5,094 nucleotides of DNA from an uncultured Peptococcaceae bacterium (GTDB taxonomy: Bacteria; Bacillota; Peptococcia; Peptococcales; Peptococcaceae): contig CABQBF010000171.1 of assembly GCA_902462325.1 (NCBI GenBank), positions 1 to 5,094 of the forward strand. Direction: 5' to 3'. The position numbers were made by a program, and so were the translations under genes. This document shows positions 1 through 4,781 of the stretch, one piece after another. The notes beneath the pieces were generated by a model that saw only the letters and a list, made by a program, of their open reading frames with translations, was not told the origin of the DNA and did not search any database. The first letter of the stretch is position 1. Each line of letters opens with the position of its first letter.

Positions 1-206
1 CGCAGCTTCATAGTATAGGGGATCATCTGGGCAGAAGCCTGTAAACCATCTTTCTGAAAGACGCCCAACGTATTCTGCGCCTGGTAATAGCGTTCAAAAT
101 ACCACTGCACAAACTGGGGCGTATCGTCAAAGCATTGCCGCCACAACGCCGCTACCTGCGCTGTTTCCTGCGGCTGTACAAACCGGCAAAGGGCTTCCTC
201 ATTCAT
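1..206 (-). CDS. GNAT-family N-acetyltransferase, N-terminal fragment (runs off the left edge)
   Basis: The 68 visible residues begin MNEEALCRF and contain LWRQCFDDTPQFVQWYF, an ENTLGVF-like segment (QNTLGVFQKDG) and AQMIPYTMKL. This is the usual opening of GNAT acetyltransferases of the Acetyltransf_9/Eis-like kind: a first helix with an LW..CF pattern, then the first strands ending in a 'PY.(M/L)+L' turn. Such enzymes transfer an acetyl group from acetyl-CoA to an amine; the substrate cannot be read here because the acetyl-CoA-binding core lies outside the window. The start ATG (206-204) overlaps the TGA of the upstream DUF2156 gene as ATGA. An AGGAG (221-217) lies 10 bases upstream inside that gene, so the two are probably co-transcribed and translationally coupled. 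GNAT membership is fairly sure; subfamily and function are inferred from the N-terminus only. Confidence 0.8.
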   Translation of the reverse strand, partial: MNEEALCRFVQPQETAQVAALWRQCFDDTPQFVQWYFERYYQAQNTLGVFQKDGLQASAQMIPYTMKL

Positions 207-1111
207 CCTTGATAAACTCCTTTATATTTTTTTACCAATTCTACCGGATGATAAGACAATTTGGCTTTGCGCAGTCCTTCATCGCCGGTGTCTTCTTCTC
301 GGTTGACAAAGGCTGCATCAGGCCAGGCATGGAGTAAAAATTCCTGATTGATAGCGCCGTACAGACCGTTGATCAGGCCGTTAGCCTTTTCCACATGGAT
401 GACGACCGTATCGTCGTTAAGTTTTTCTCCCATAGTAAAGGCTTCTATGCAGCCGTCGATGCGGATAACAGCGCCCACATAATCCAACTGGTCAAAATAG
501 TCCAGCGCTTCCCGGATTGCTTTTTTTTCACAGAGCAGGCCGTCGCTGAATTTCCCGCTGCATTCCTTCTGCTTGCACCACAAATTGATATAGTCCCAGA
601 TTTCTTCCCGCATATTGGCAGTCATAGGCTCATACACATAATCGGGATACTGTTTGCGAAAATTGCTGAGATGGTTGCGCTTACTGTGGAATTTGCGGCC
701 TTTCAGCTCCCGCAAATCGTCTCCGCTGTATAAATAATCTTCTAAGTCCCGTTCTTCCTCTAGTTCAAACATGCCGGGACATCGCTGTTCTAAGAGATCG
801 GCAAAGGATTGGGTCACAGCCCGCAAAACAAGGGGCTTGCCCTGCGCTGCAAAATATTCCTTTATTTGCAGCAGCACCTTTTTCAAATCGCAGCTATCAT
901 AATCGCCATAGGGCGGTAAAATCCAGTTTTCATCACTCTGCCCCGGCTTAATCACCAGCAGACCGTCTACCACCGCCCATTGCACGGCATAGCAATCCCG
1001 CCAGATAAACAGATTGGTAAAGGTACATTCTGAATTCTGGTATTGTCCTTTCTGAAAATACCCATCAATTAGCCCTTTATCCGCTAAGGTTAATTCACGA
1101 AATTCTATCAT
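203..1111 (-). CDS. DUF2156 protein (LPG-synthase C-terminal-like acyltransferase fold)
   Basis: This 302-residue cytoplasmic protein has no signal peptide or membrane span. It matches the DUF2156 family, related to the C-terminal catalytic domain of phosphatidylglycerol lysyltransferase (MprF), a double GNAT-like fold. Recognisable parts are the N-terminal TFTNLFIWRD (30-39), the basic KGRKFHSKRNHLSNF (137-151), the helix EEIWDYINLWCKQK (169-182) and the C-terminal NREEDTGDEGLRKAKLSYHP (270-289), typical of stand-alone family members of about 300 residues. It lacks the MprF membrane domain, so lipid lysylation is not implied; the family's reaction is not established, and aminoacyl or acyl transfer is an inference from the fold. 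The start ATG has GGGTGAG (1123-1117) 5 bases upstream. Its TGA overlaps the start of a GNAT gene, a second transferase in the same operon. The iron-sulfur gene upstream is divergent. Confidence 0.88.
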   Translation of the reverse strand: MIEFRELTLADKGLIDGYFQKGQYQNSECTFTNLFIWRDCYAVQWAVVDGLLVIKPGQSDENWILPPYGDYDSCDLKKVLLQIKEYFAAQGKPLVLRAVTQSFADLLEQRCPGMFELEEERDLEDYLYSGDDLRELKGRKFHSKRNHLSNFRKQYPDYVYEPMTANMREEIWDYINLWCKQKECSGKFSDGLLCEKKAIREALDYFDQLDYVGAVIRIDGCIEAFTMGEKLNDDTVVIHVEKANGLINGLYGAINQEFLLHAWPDAAFVNREEDTGDEGLRKAKLSYHPVELVKKYKGVYQG

Positions 1112-1130
1112 TTTTTCTCACCCGTTTAAC

Positions 1131-1157
1131 ATTATACACTAACTTGTCAAGCAGCAA
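1131..1157 (-). promoter_or_regulatory. probable promoter of the DUF2156-GNAT operon
   Basis: On the minus strand a perfect TATAAT (1136-1131) lies just before the ribosome binding site. The best -35 at near-normal spacing is TTGCTG (1157-1152), 15 bases away. A perfect TTGACA (1150-1145) also exists but is only 8 bases from TATAAT and cannot serve as its normal -35. If TATAAT is used, the leader would be only about 12 bases. The -10 call is reasonable; the -35 is uncertain. Confidence 0.45.
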
Positions 1158-1222
1158 ACAGCTTTTCTCTTATTTTCAAAAAATCTAAACATCTTCTTTA
1201 GGATTCTGGCAGCAATCGGCTA

Positions 1223-1251
1223 TTTCCTTTTTTTCTTTTTTATTGTATGAT
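1223..1251 (+). promoter_or_regulatory. tentative promoter of the iron-sulfur protein gene
   Basis: TATGAT (1246-1251) is a good -10 match, 15 to 20 bases ahead of a strong ribosome binding site, and follows a pyrimidine-rich tract (1221-1242). The expected -35 position (1223-1228, TTTCCT) matches consensus poorly, so the site would be weak or need an activator. This placement also argues that the in-frame TTG at 1243 is not the translation start, because it overlaps the -10. Confidence 0.35.
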
Positions 1252-1263
1252 GGAATAGACAAA

Positions 1264-1273
1264 AAGGAAGTGA
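1264..1273 (+). promoter_or_regulatory. ribosome binding site that fixes a TTG start
   Basis: AAGGAAGTGA matches the full Shine-Dalgarno AAGGAGGTGA at 9 of 10 positions and is followed after 5 bases by TTG at 1279. The alternative in-frame TTG at 1243 has no such site. This decides the start of the iron-sulfur protein. Confidence 0.75.
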
Positions 1274-1278
1274 ACAAT

Positions 1279-2343
1279 TTGAAGCAGACAACCTATCAAA
1301 AAGCAAAACAGCTCACCATCTATCCCGCCAACTGTCTGAATGAACGCAGCCCTTTGGCACAATGCAACATTTGCCAGCAGCTTTGCCCTCAACAAGGGCT
1401 TTCTTGGCAGGAGGATCACTGGCAAGTGACCGATTGCAGTTTGTGCGGGCTTTGCGCTATGGCTTGCCCTACCCAGGTTTTTCAAATCGACCTGCCGCAG
1501 CTCTTGCAGCAGCCCAAAGGGCCGCTACAGCTTTGCTGCCATCAAAATCCATCGACGCCTCCATCGACCCTTCGCTTGAATTGTTTACAGCAATTATCGC
1601 CGCTGACGTTGTGTTATCTGCTCTATCAACACCAGCAGATTACCTTATATTTGACGCCAAAGCTCTGCCAAAGTTGCCCGCAGCAATGGTATCCCCAGGG
1701 CTTACTGCAGCAGCTTGCGCCCTATCACATTCCGGCAGAGCAGTTGAACCTTGTGCTGCAAGAGCCTGCCGCCCAACCGGAACCAAGCGGTAGCCCACAG
1801 CCGGAAAATCAGCGCCGTGAGCTTTTGCGCAATTTTTGGCATCGCACAGAGGAACAATCGAAGAAAGCAGCGGTACAAGCGGCGGAAGCTATTACCGCCA
1901 CTGGTTCCGCCCATTCGGTACAGGTGGCCGAGCCGGAAATCTTTCCTCAACGGCTGCCGCTCTATGCATTATATGTAAAAAAGCAACTGCCTATCCATCC
2001 AGAGGAGCCATTGCCGTTCCGACAGCTCCGCTGCCAAGCCTGCAACTTTTGCGGCGCTTGCAGCCATCTCTGTCCCACAAAGGCTCTAACCCTCACCGAG
2101 CAGGACGGCGAAAAACAACTCCAATATCAGCCGGAGCTTTGCATCAACTGTAATCTTTGCCAAGCCATCTGTATGCAGCAAGGCTTACAGTGGGATGATT
2201 TTATGAGTCAGCGGCAATTTTTACAAACGCCGCAGCCTTTGGCACACAGCGCTGAAAAAATCTGCAGCAACTGCCAGCACAGCTTCTACCAATGGCCGCA
2301 GACGGAATACCAACTCTGCGCCTTTTGCCAGCACACCGGCTGA
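1279..2343 (+). CDS. multi-cluster 4Fe-4S ferredoxin-like protein with C-terminal CxxC knuckle
   Basis: Starting at TTG 1279 (chosen from its ribosome binding site) the protein has 354 residues, 27 of them Cys and 57 Gln by my count. Domains in order: an N-terminal pair of cluster motifs, C19/C29xxC32xxxC36P and C53xxC56xxC59xxxC63P; a middle domain (about 83-160) with C86C87, C102, C112 and C130xxC133P; a basic RRELLRNFW (179-187) in a Gln/Ala/Pro-rich linker (161-225); a second pair, C252xxC255xxC258...C261xxxC265P and C288xxC291xxC294xxxC298; and a C-terminal C329xxC332...C347xxC350 that may bind zinc or iron. No signal peptide or membrane span is seen, so it is cytoplasmic, probably an electron carrier or an assembly factor for a redox enzyme. 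The middle domain resembles parts of ferredoxin-like proteins near formate dehydrogenases and heterodisulfide-reductase-like enzymes, but no partner is in the window. The iron-sulfur class is sure; the exact role is unknown. Confidence 0.85.
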   Translation: MKQTTYQKAKQLTIYPANCLNERSPLAQCNICQQLCPQQGLSWQEDHWQVTDCSLCGLCAMACPTQVFQIDLPQLLQQPKGPLQLCCHQNPSTPPSTLRLNCLQQLSPLTLCYLLYQHQQITLYLTPKLCQSCPQQWYPQGLLQQLAPYHIPAEQLNLVLQEPAAQPEPSGSPQPENQRRELLRNFWHRTEEQSKKAAVQAAEAITATGSAHSVQVAEPEIFPQRLPLYALYVKKQLPIHPEEPLPFRQLRCQACNFCGACSHLCPTKALTLTEQDGEKQLQYQPELCINCNLCQAICMQQGLQWDDFMSQRQFLQTPQPLAHSAEKICSNCQHSFYQWPQTEYQLCAFCQHTG

Positions 2344-2373
2344 TTTTTTTCTGCCGACCCCTTATGGGGCCAA

Positions 2374-2419
2374 AAAAGGCCGTTGCCCACATGAAGCTTC
2401 ATGCAGGCAACGGCCTTTT
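2374..2419. terminator. bidirectional intrinsic terminator between convergent genes
   Basis: A perfect 14-base-pair inverted repeat (AAAAGGCCGTTGCC at 2374-2387 with GGCAACGGCCTTTT at 2406-2419) ends in T-runs on both strands: TTTT on plus, TTTTTT on minus. It lies 30 bases after the stop of the iron-sulfur gene and 28 bases after that of the RlpA-like gene, so it can end both transcripts. The 18-base loop holds a second 14-base palindrome (2390-2403, CATGAAGCTTCATG) separated from the main stem by a CA/CA internal loop. A small CCCC-TTAT-GGGG hairpin (2358-2369) lies just to the left. Confidence 0.9.
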
Positions 2420-2447
2420 GATTTCTCTATATGGAGTTTCCCGATCC

Positions 2448-3386
2448 CTACGGATAGGAAACAATTTCTAACGTCACTTCACCGACGCCCTTGCTGAGCA
2501 TCCCCAGATCGGAGGCTGCGGCAGTTGATAAATCAATCACCCTGCCATAGGTGTAAGGCCCGCGGTCATTAATCCGCACCTCTACCGATTTTTTGTTCCA
2601 CTGGGCAGTTACCCGCACAATGGTACCAAAGGGCAAGGTTTTGTGCGCCGCTGTATAAGCATTTTTATTATAGGCCTCTCCGCTGGAAGTTCTCCTTCCC
2701 TGGAATTTGGCTCCATAATAAGAAGCAATGCCGCGCTCATAAATACCGCCGCTTACCATACTGGCAGAGGCGCTGCGGCTTTGTAACCCAGCAGACCGAG
2801 AAACCACCGGCGCTGATGTTTTCTGATAAAGGGGCAAATTCAATACCTTTTTGTAGGTAATGCCTCCATTGCTGGCATTAAATATGGCAGCTTCTTTTTT
2901 CTTTTTACTGTCATGGATGGTCAAGACACAAGTATCTTTATTCCAAACAACAGAACAGTTCATTAAGTCGGCATAGAAATGAACCGGTAAATATAAAATG
3001 CTGTCCTCATGTTTGAGCGTATAGTTTTTATCGTTCAAACCATAGGCCTCGCATTTTTTCAGGTCGACAACCAACTGATAGCGCTCTGCTCCTGCAGTGA
3101 CAATCACTTTGTCTTCTGCTTCCCCCACGGCCCAGTTTACGCTGGCGCCATAGGCAGCCAATACCTCCCGCAACGGCAGGTAGGTAACATCTCCGCTTTT
3201 TATCGCTGCATTCTCGCATTTTATTGTTTGTGTTCCATATTCAATGAGTAAGCTATCTTCTTCTGCGTCATAAAATGCACCTGCATCCTCAACCGATGCA
3301 GATTCTCCTTCGGTGGCAGCACATACCGGCATGGCCAGTAATAACAGAGAAAGCGTCAAAAAAGTTATGCACCATAACTTCTTCAT
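2448..3386 (-). CDS. secreted protein with copper-amine-oxidase-N-like stalk domains and C-terminal RlpA double-psi beta-barrel
   Basis: From ATG 3386 the protein has 312 residues. Residues 1-23 are a signal peptide (MKK, then a hydrophobic core from about 7 to 19, then VCA before ATEGE), cut by signal peptidase I; no proper lipobox. Two stalk repeats of the copper amine oxidase N-domain type follow (about 45-97 and 103-159), with YLPLREVLAAYGASVNW and LYLPVHFYADLMNCSVVW. A basic, Ser-rich linker covers about 160-214. The RlpA domain (216-310) shows GIASYYGAKFQGRRTSSGEAYN, TAAHKTLPFGT, VRINDRGPY and GRVIDLSTAAASDLGM. E237, H248 and D274 sit where the acidic and His residues tied to RlpA lytic transglycosylase activity lie. 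It probably acts on, or binds, cell-wall glycan outside the membrane. There is no SPOR domain, unlike proteobacterial RlpA; the stalk repeats may replace it as anchor. Enzyme activity is inferred. The gene is monocistronic, with its own promoter and terminator. Confidence 0.9.
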   Translation of the reverse strand: MKKLWCITFLTLSLLLLAMPVCAATEGESASVEDAGAFYDAEEDSLLIEYGTQTIKCENAAIKSGDVTYLPLREVLAAYGASVNWAVGEAEDKVIVTAGAERYQLVVDLKKCEAYGLNDKNYTLKHEDSILYLPVHFYADLMNCSVVWNKDTCVLTIHDSKKKKEAAIFNASNGGITYKKVLNLPLYQKTSAPVVSRSAGLQSRSASASMVSGGIYERGIASYYGAKFQGRRTSSGEAYNKNAYTAAHKTLPFGTIVRVTAQWNKKSVEVRINDRGPYTYGRVIDLSTAAASDLGMLSKGVGEVTLEIVSYP

Positions 3387-3394
3387 TGGCAACT

Positions 3395-3399
3395 CTCCT
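3395..3399 (-). promoter_or_regulatory. ribosome binding site that decides the RlpA-like start
   Basis: AAAGGAGAG on the minus strand puts AGGAG 8 bases before ATG 3386, but only 2 bases before the in-frame TTG at 3392. The ATG, giving a normal MKK signal-peptide start, is therefore preferred. Confidence 0.8.
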
Positions 3400-3418
3400 T
3401 TCCATCTGAATTGGTCTT

Positions 3419-3447
3419 ATTATACCAAAAATATGGCGTTCCGTAAA
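3419..3447 (-). promoter_or_regulatory. promoter of the RlpA-like gene (sigma-A type, extended -10)
   Basis: TTTACG (3447-3442) is separated by exactly 17 bases from a perfect TATAAT (3424-3419), which is preceded by TGG, an extended -10 (TGn). Transcription should start near 3412, giving a leader of about 25 bases that contains the AGGAG. It is one of the two best promoters in the window. Confidence 0.75.
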
Positions 3448-3708
3448 GTTTTCCTCCTACTACAATACAATCCTGTAAAATTATTTCATTTTCCTGTATC
3501 ATTTTGCCCCTATTTGACAAGAATAATACACATATAAAATAATTTTTTTCTACAAATAACAAAAACAACGGTTATCGTAAAAAAACAGCTTAACCAAGCA
3601 TTTTTCTTTTACATTACAAAAATTTACAATCCCCGTTTTTTTCTTTTGTTCTCCATGTAGGAACTATTTTATTTGATTGTTCAAAAATAAAAATGAATTC
3701 TACAAAAA

Positions 3709-3736
3709 ATGGCCCTGAAATTGCTTTCAGAGCCAT
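3709..3736 (-). terminator. minus-strand intrinsic terminator, probably for menG transcripts
   Basis: On the minus strand a 12-base-pair stem (3736-3725 with 3720-3709, one U-G pair) closes a GCAA loop of the GNRA type and is followed by TTTTTT. On the plus strand the same place has a C-A mismatch and no T-run, so the signal points to minus-strand use. The nearest upstream minus-strand gene is menG, whose stop is about 240 bases away. The terminator would thus close a long 3' untranslated region lying across the small plus-strand gene. Confidence 0.8.
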
Positions 3737-3748
3737 CTATTCTACAAT
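3721..3748 (+). promoter_or_regulatory. tentative promoter of the small membrane-protein gene
   Basis: TTGCTT (3721-3726) and TACAAT (3743-3748) are separated by 16 bases, ahead of the small gene's ribosome binding site by about 40 bases. The -35 lies inside the terminator hairpin. A second TACAAT (3768-3773) has no good -35. The region is AT-rich, so chance matches are easy. Confidence 0.3.
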
Positions 3749-3790
3749 TATTTAGTTACAAAGTGGTTACAATTTCAAAAAATGATGCAA

Positions 3791-3796
3791 AAGGAG
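3791..3796 (+). promoter_or_regulatory. ribosome binding site of the small membrane protein
   Basis: AAGGAG within AAAAGGAGTGGG, 8 bases before TTG 3805. It is the main evidence that the 57-residue frame is translated and that it begins at this TTG. Confidence 0.6.
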
Positions 3797-3804
3797 TGGG
3801 TTTC

Positions 3805-3978
3805 TTGCAGAAACGCTATCAAATTTTACAAAGTTGCTTTCTTTTTTTCTTTATCCTGTTGCTGGGAAAATTGGCTTATGAGCAATTTTATCGCAGCGCG
3901 TTGATTACCAACACCTTAGCCGCTGACGCGCCCTGGTTGATCTGGCTAAGACAGCTTTTGCGCCAACTGCCTTTTTGA
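3805..3978 (+). CDS. small single-span membrane protein (57 residues), unrecognised
   Basis: The start is TTG at 3805, preceded after 8 bases by a perfect AAGGAG (3791-3796); an in-frame ATG at 3709 lies inside the terminator hairpin with no ribosome site and is rejected. Residues 2-5 (QKRY) are basic, 7-25 form a hydrophobic span (ILQSCFLFFFILLLGKLAY), and the tail ends in PWLIWLRQLLRQLPF, which could be an amphipathic helix on the membrane with R49 and R53 four residues apart. Basic residues before the span suggest the N-terminus is inside. I do not recognise a family. Its TGA ends at the base next to the stop of menG, tail to tail with no gap. It has no plus-strand neighbour, so no operon context. 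The ribosome site and higher GC than the upstream DNA support a real gene; a chance frame opposite the menG 3' region remains possible. Confidence 0.6.
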   Translation: MQKRYQILQSCFLFFFILLLGKLAYEQFYRSALITNTLAADAPWLIWLRQLLRQLPF

Positions 3979-4704
3979 TTAGGCCTCCCCCTTGGTGCCC
4001 CAGTAAATGGTCGCTGCGCCAAAGCCGACGCCTTGATAGGCGGCGTCCTGTAACCCAGCGTTTACAAACATCTGCTTAATTTCCTCTTGCGGCGGCAGTG
4101 TACGCAATGACTCTGCCAGCCATGTATAGGCCGGAAATTTGCTGCCGATTTTTTTATTTTTATCTACCCGATGGCCCATAATCGGTACCAGCTTATAATA
4201 ATACACATTGAAAAACCAGCGGAACAGAAAAAACTGTGGTACTGACACATCGATACAAACAACACGCCCGCCCGGCGCCACGACCCGCGCCATCTCGGAA
4301 ATCGTTTTTTGAATATCTACTACATTGCGCAGCGCAAACCCATTGGTTGCTGCCTGAAAGGTATTGTCGGCAAAGGGCAGCGCCATGGCGTCGCCCTGCA
4401 CAAAAGACACATTGCGATAACGGAGCTTGGCCAGCTTGGCATCGGCCACGTCCAGCATACTCTGCGTAAAATCCAGACCGACCACTTCACCGGCAGGCCC
4501 TACCAACTGCCGCTGCTGAAAGGTCATCTCGCCAGTGCCGCAGCAAACATCCAATCCTTTATCGCCGGTCTGCAACTGGGTTTTCTGCATTACAATCTTC
4601 TGCCAGCCCTTCAGCATGCCCCAAGTCATTTTATCATTCATCTGGTCGTAATCATCAGCAATTTCTGTAAATACTTCCTGTACATATTGGGATTTCTCTT
4701 CCAA
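3979..4704 (-). CDS. menG: demethylmenaquinone methyltransferase (MenG/UbiE family)
   Basis: The enzyme transfers a methyl group from S-adenosylmethionine to demethylmenaquinone, the last step of menaquinone synthesis, at the inner face of the membrane. From TTG 4704 it has 241 residues, the usual family length. Seen in order: VFTEIADDYDQMND (11-24), the family's first signature; SAM motif I LDVCCGTGEMTF (51-62); the acidic end of strand 2, GLDFTQSML (76-84); GDAMALPFADNTFQAATNGF (104-123) with ALRNV next; RVVAPGGRVVCIDVS (140-154), the second signature; and a C-terminal YTWLAESLRTLP (193-204). Two positions differ from the common forms: MTW for MS(F) near 26-28, and D152 where E is usual before the S. 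With no ubiquinone genes seen and a Bacillota setting, menaquinone is the likely product. TTG 4704 has GAGGTG 6 bases upstream; an in-frame TTG at 4725 has none. Confidence 0.93.
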   Translation of the reverse strand: MEEKSQYVQEVFTEIADDYDQMNDKMTWGMLKGWQKIVMQKTQLQTGDKGLDVCCGTGEMTFQQRQLVGPAGEVVGLDFTQSMLDVADAKLAKLRYRNVSFVQGDAMALPFADNTFQAATNGFALRNVVDIQKTISEMARVVAPGGRVVCIDVSVPQFFLFRWFFNVYYYKLVPIMGHRVDKNKKIGSKFPAYTWLAESLRTLPPQEEIKQMFVNAGLQDAAYQGVGFGAATIYWGTKGEA

Positions 4705-4710
4705 CCGAGC

Positions 4711-4716
4711 CACCTC
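4711..4716 (-). promoter_or_regulatory. ribosome binding site that decides the menG start
   Basis: TGAGGTGG on the minus strand places GAGGTG (4716-4711) 6 bases before TTG 4704. It lies inside the longer frame from TTG 4725, so the longer start would have to ignore it. Confidence 0.65.
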
Positions 4717-4739
4717 ATTTATCAAATTCAGATTTGCTT

Positions 4740-4768
4740 ATTATAACACAAACAACCACATCTGTCGA
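4740..4768 (-). promoter_or_regulatory. promoter of menG
   Basis: TCGACA (4768-4763; five of six consensus bases) is separated by 17 bases from a perfect TATAAT (4745-4740). Transcription should start near 4733, about 30 bases before TTG 4704. No terminator hairpin is visible between the upstream gene's stop and this promoter, so menG may be transcribed both from here and by read-through. Confidence 0.75.
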
Positions 4769-4781
4769 TGAAAAGTGTTTT

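Larger units (their letters stand above)
3461..3772 (+). repeat. cluster of nine TACAA motifs, three of them as TTCTACAA
   Basis: TACAA occurs on the plus strand at 3461, 3466, 3551, 3615, 3625, 3701, 3743, 3757 and 3768; its complement TTGTA is absent from the plus strand in the same stretch. Three copies are part of the octamer TTCTACAA (3548-3555, 3698-3705, 3740-3747), and two are GTTACAA repeats 11 bases apart (3755-3761, 3766-3772). On the minus strand the octamer reads TTGTAGAA. The cluster could be a set of regulator sites; AT-rich composition accounts for only part of it. Confidence 0.5.
3448..3804. other. AT-rich gene-poor intergenic region
   Basis: About 360 bases between the RlpA-like promoter and the small membrane-protein gene. 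It is far more AT-rich than the flanking genes and has long A and T runs. It holds the TACAA repeats, the minus-strand terminator at 3709-3736 and tentative plus-strand promoter elements. One of these is TTGACA (3514-3519) followed after 15 bases by TAAAAT (3535-3540), which faces the small gene and would leave a leader of more than 250 bases. A weak AT-rich hairpin (about 3667-3692) is also possible. I see no protein gene and no recognisable riboswitch; an unlisted small RNA cannot be excluded. Confidence 0.6.

Noticed and set aside
395..733. 112-codon plus-strand frame opposite the DUF2156 gene.
   Set aside because: The minus strand carries the conserved DUF2156 motifs along the same stretch; the plus frame has no ribosome site or recognisable domain.
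1151..1220. Approximate repeat GCAGCAAACAGC (1151-1162) and GCAGCAATCGGC (1209-1220).
   Set aside because: Two copies with two mismatches in 12 bases are weak, and the spacing has no clear meaning.
1362..2153. Long alternative plus- and minus-strand frames inside the iron-sulfur gene (for example 1362-1793 and 1836-2153 plus).
   Set aside because: They are shadows of a Gln- and Cys-rich coding frame. They lack ribosome sites and give Arg/Ala/Ser-rich sequences without domains, while the main frame has regular cluster motifs throughout.
3383..3568. A 61-codon minus-strand frame ending in an ATGA overlap with the RlpA-like start; an internal ATG at its residue 23 follows GGGGCAAA.
   Set aside because: The strong promoter of the RlpA-like gene (3447-3419) lies inside it, so transcripts from that promoter would not carry the frame. 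The sequence has no recognisable domain, and the region is AT-rich intergenic DNA.
3573..3596. GGTTA...TAACC inverted repeat in the AT-rich region.
   Set aside because: Only a 5-base-pair stem around a long A-rich loop; not convincing as a terminator or structured RNA.
3448..3700. A possible c-di-AMP (ydaO) riboswitch before the RlpA-like gene, since such genes often follow one.
   Set aside because: I see none of the conserved ydaO elements on the minus strand, and the mapped promoter lies downstream of this region, leaving a leader of only about 25 bases.
4309..4746. 145-codon plus-strand frame opposite menG.
   Set aside because: It is antisense to the clear MenG motifs and runs through menG's own promoter; no ribosome site and no recognisable product.
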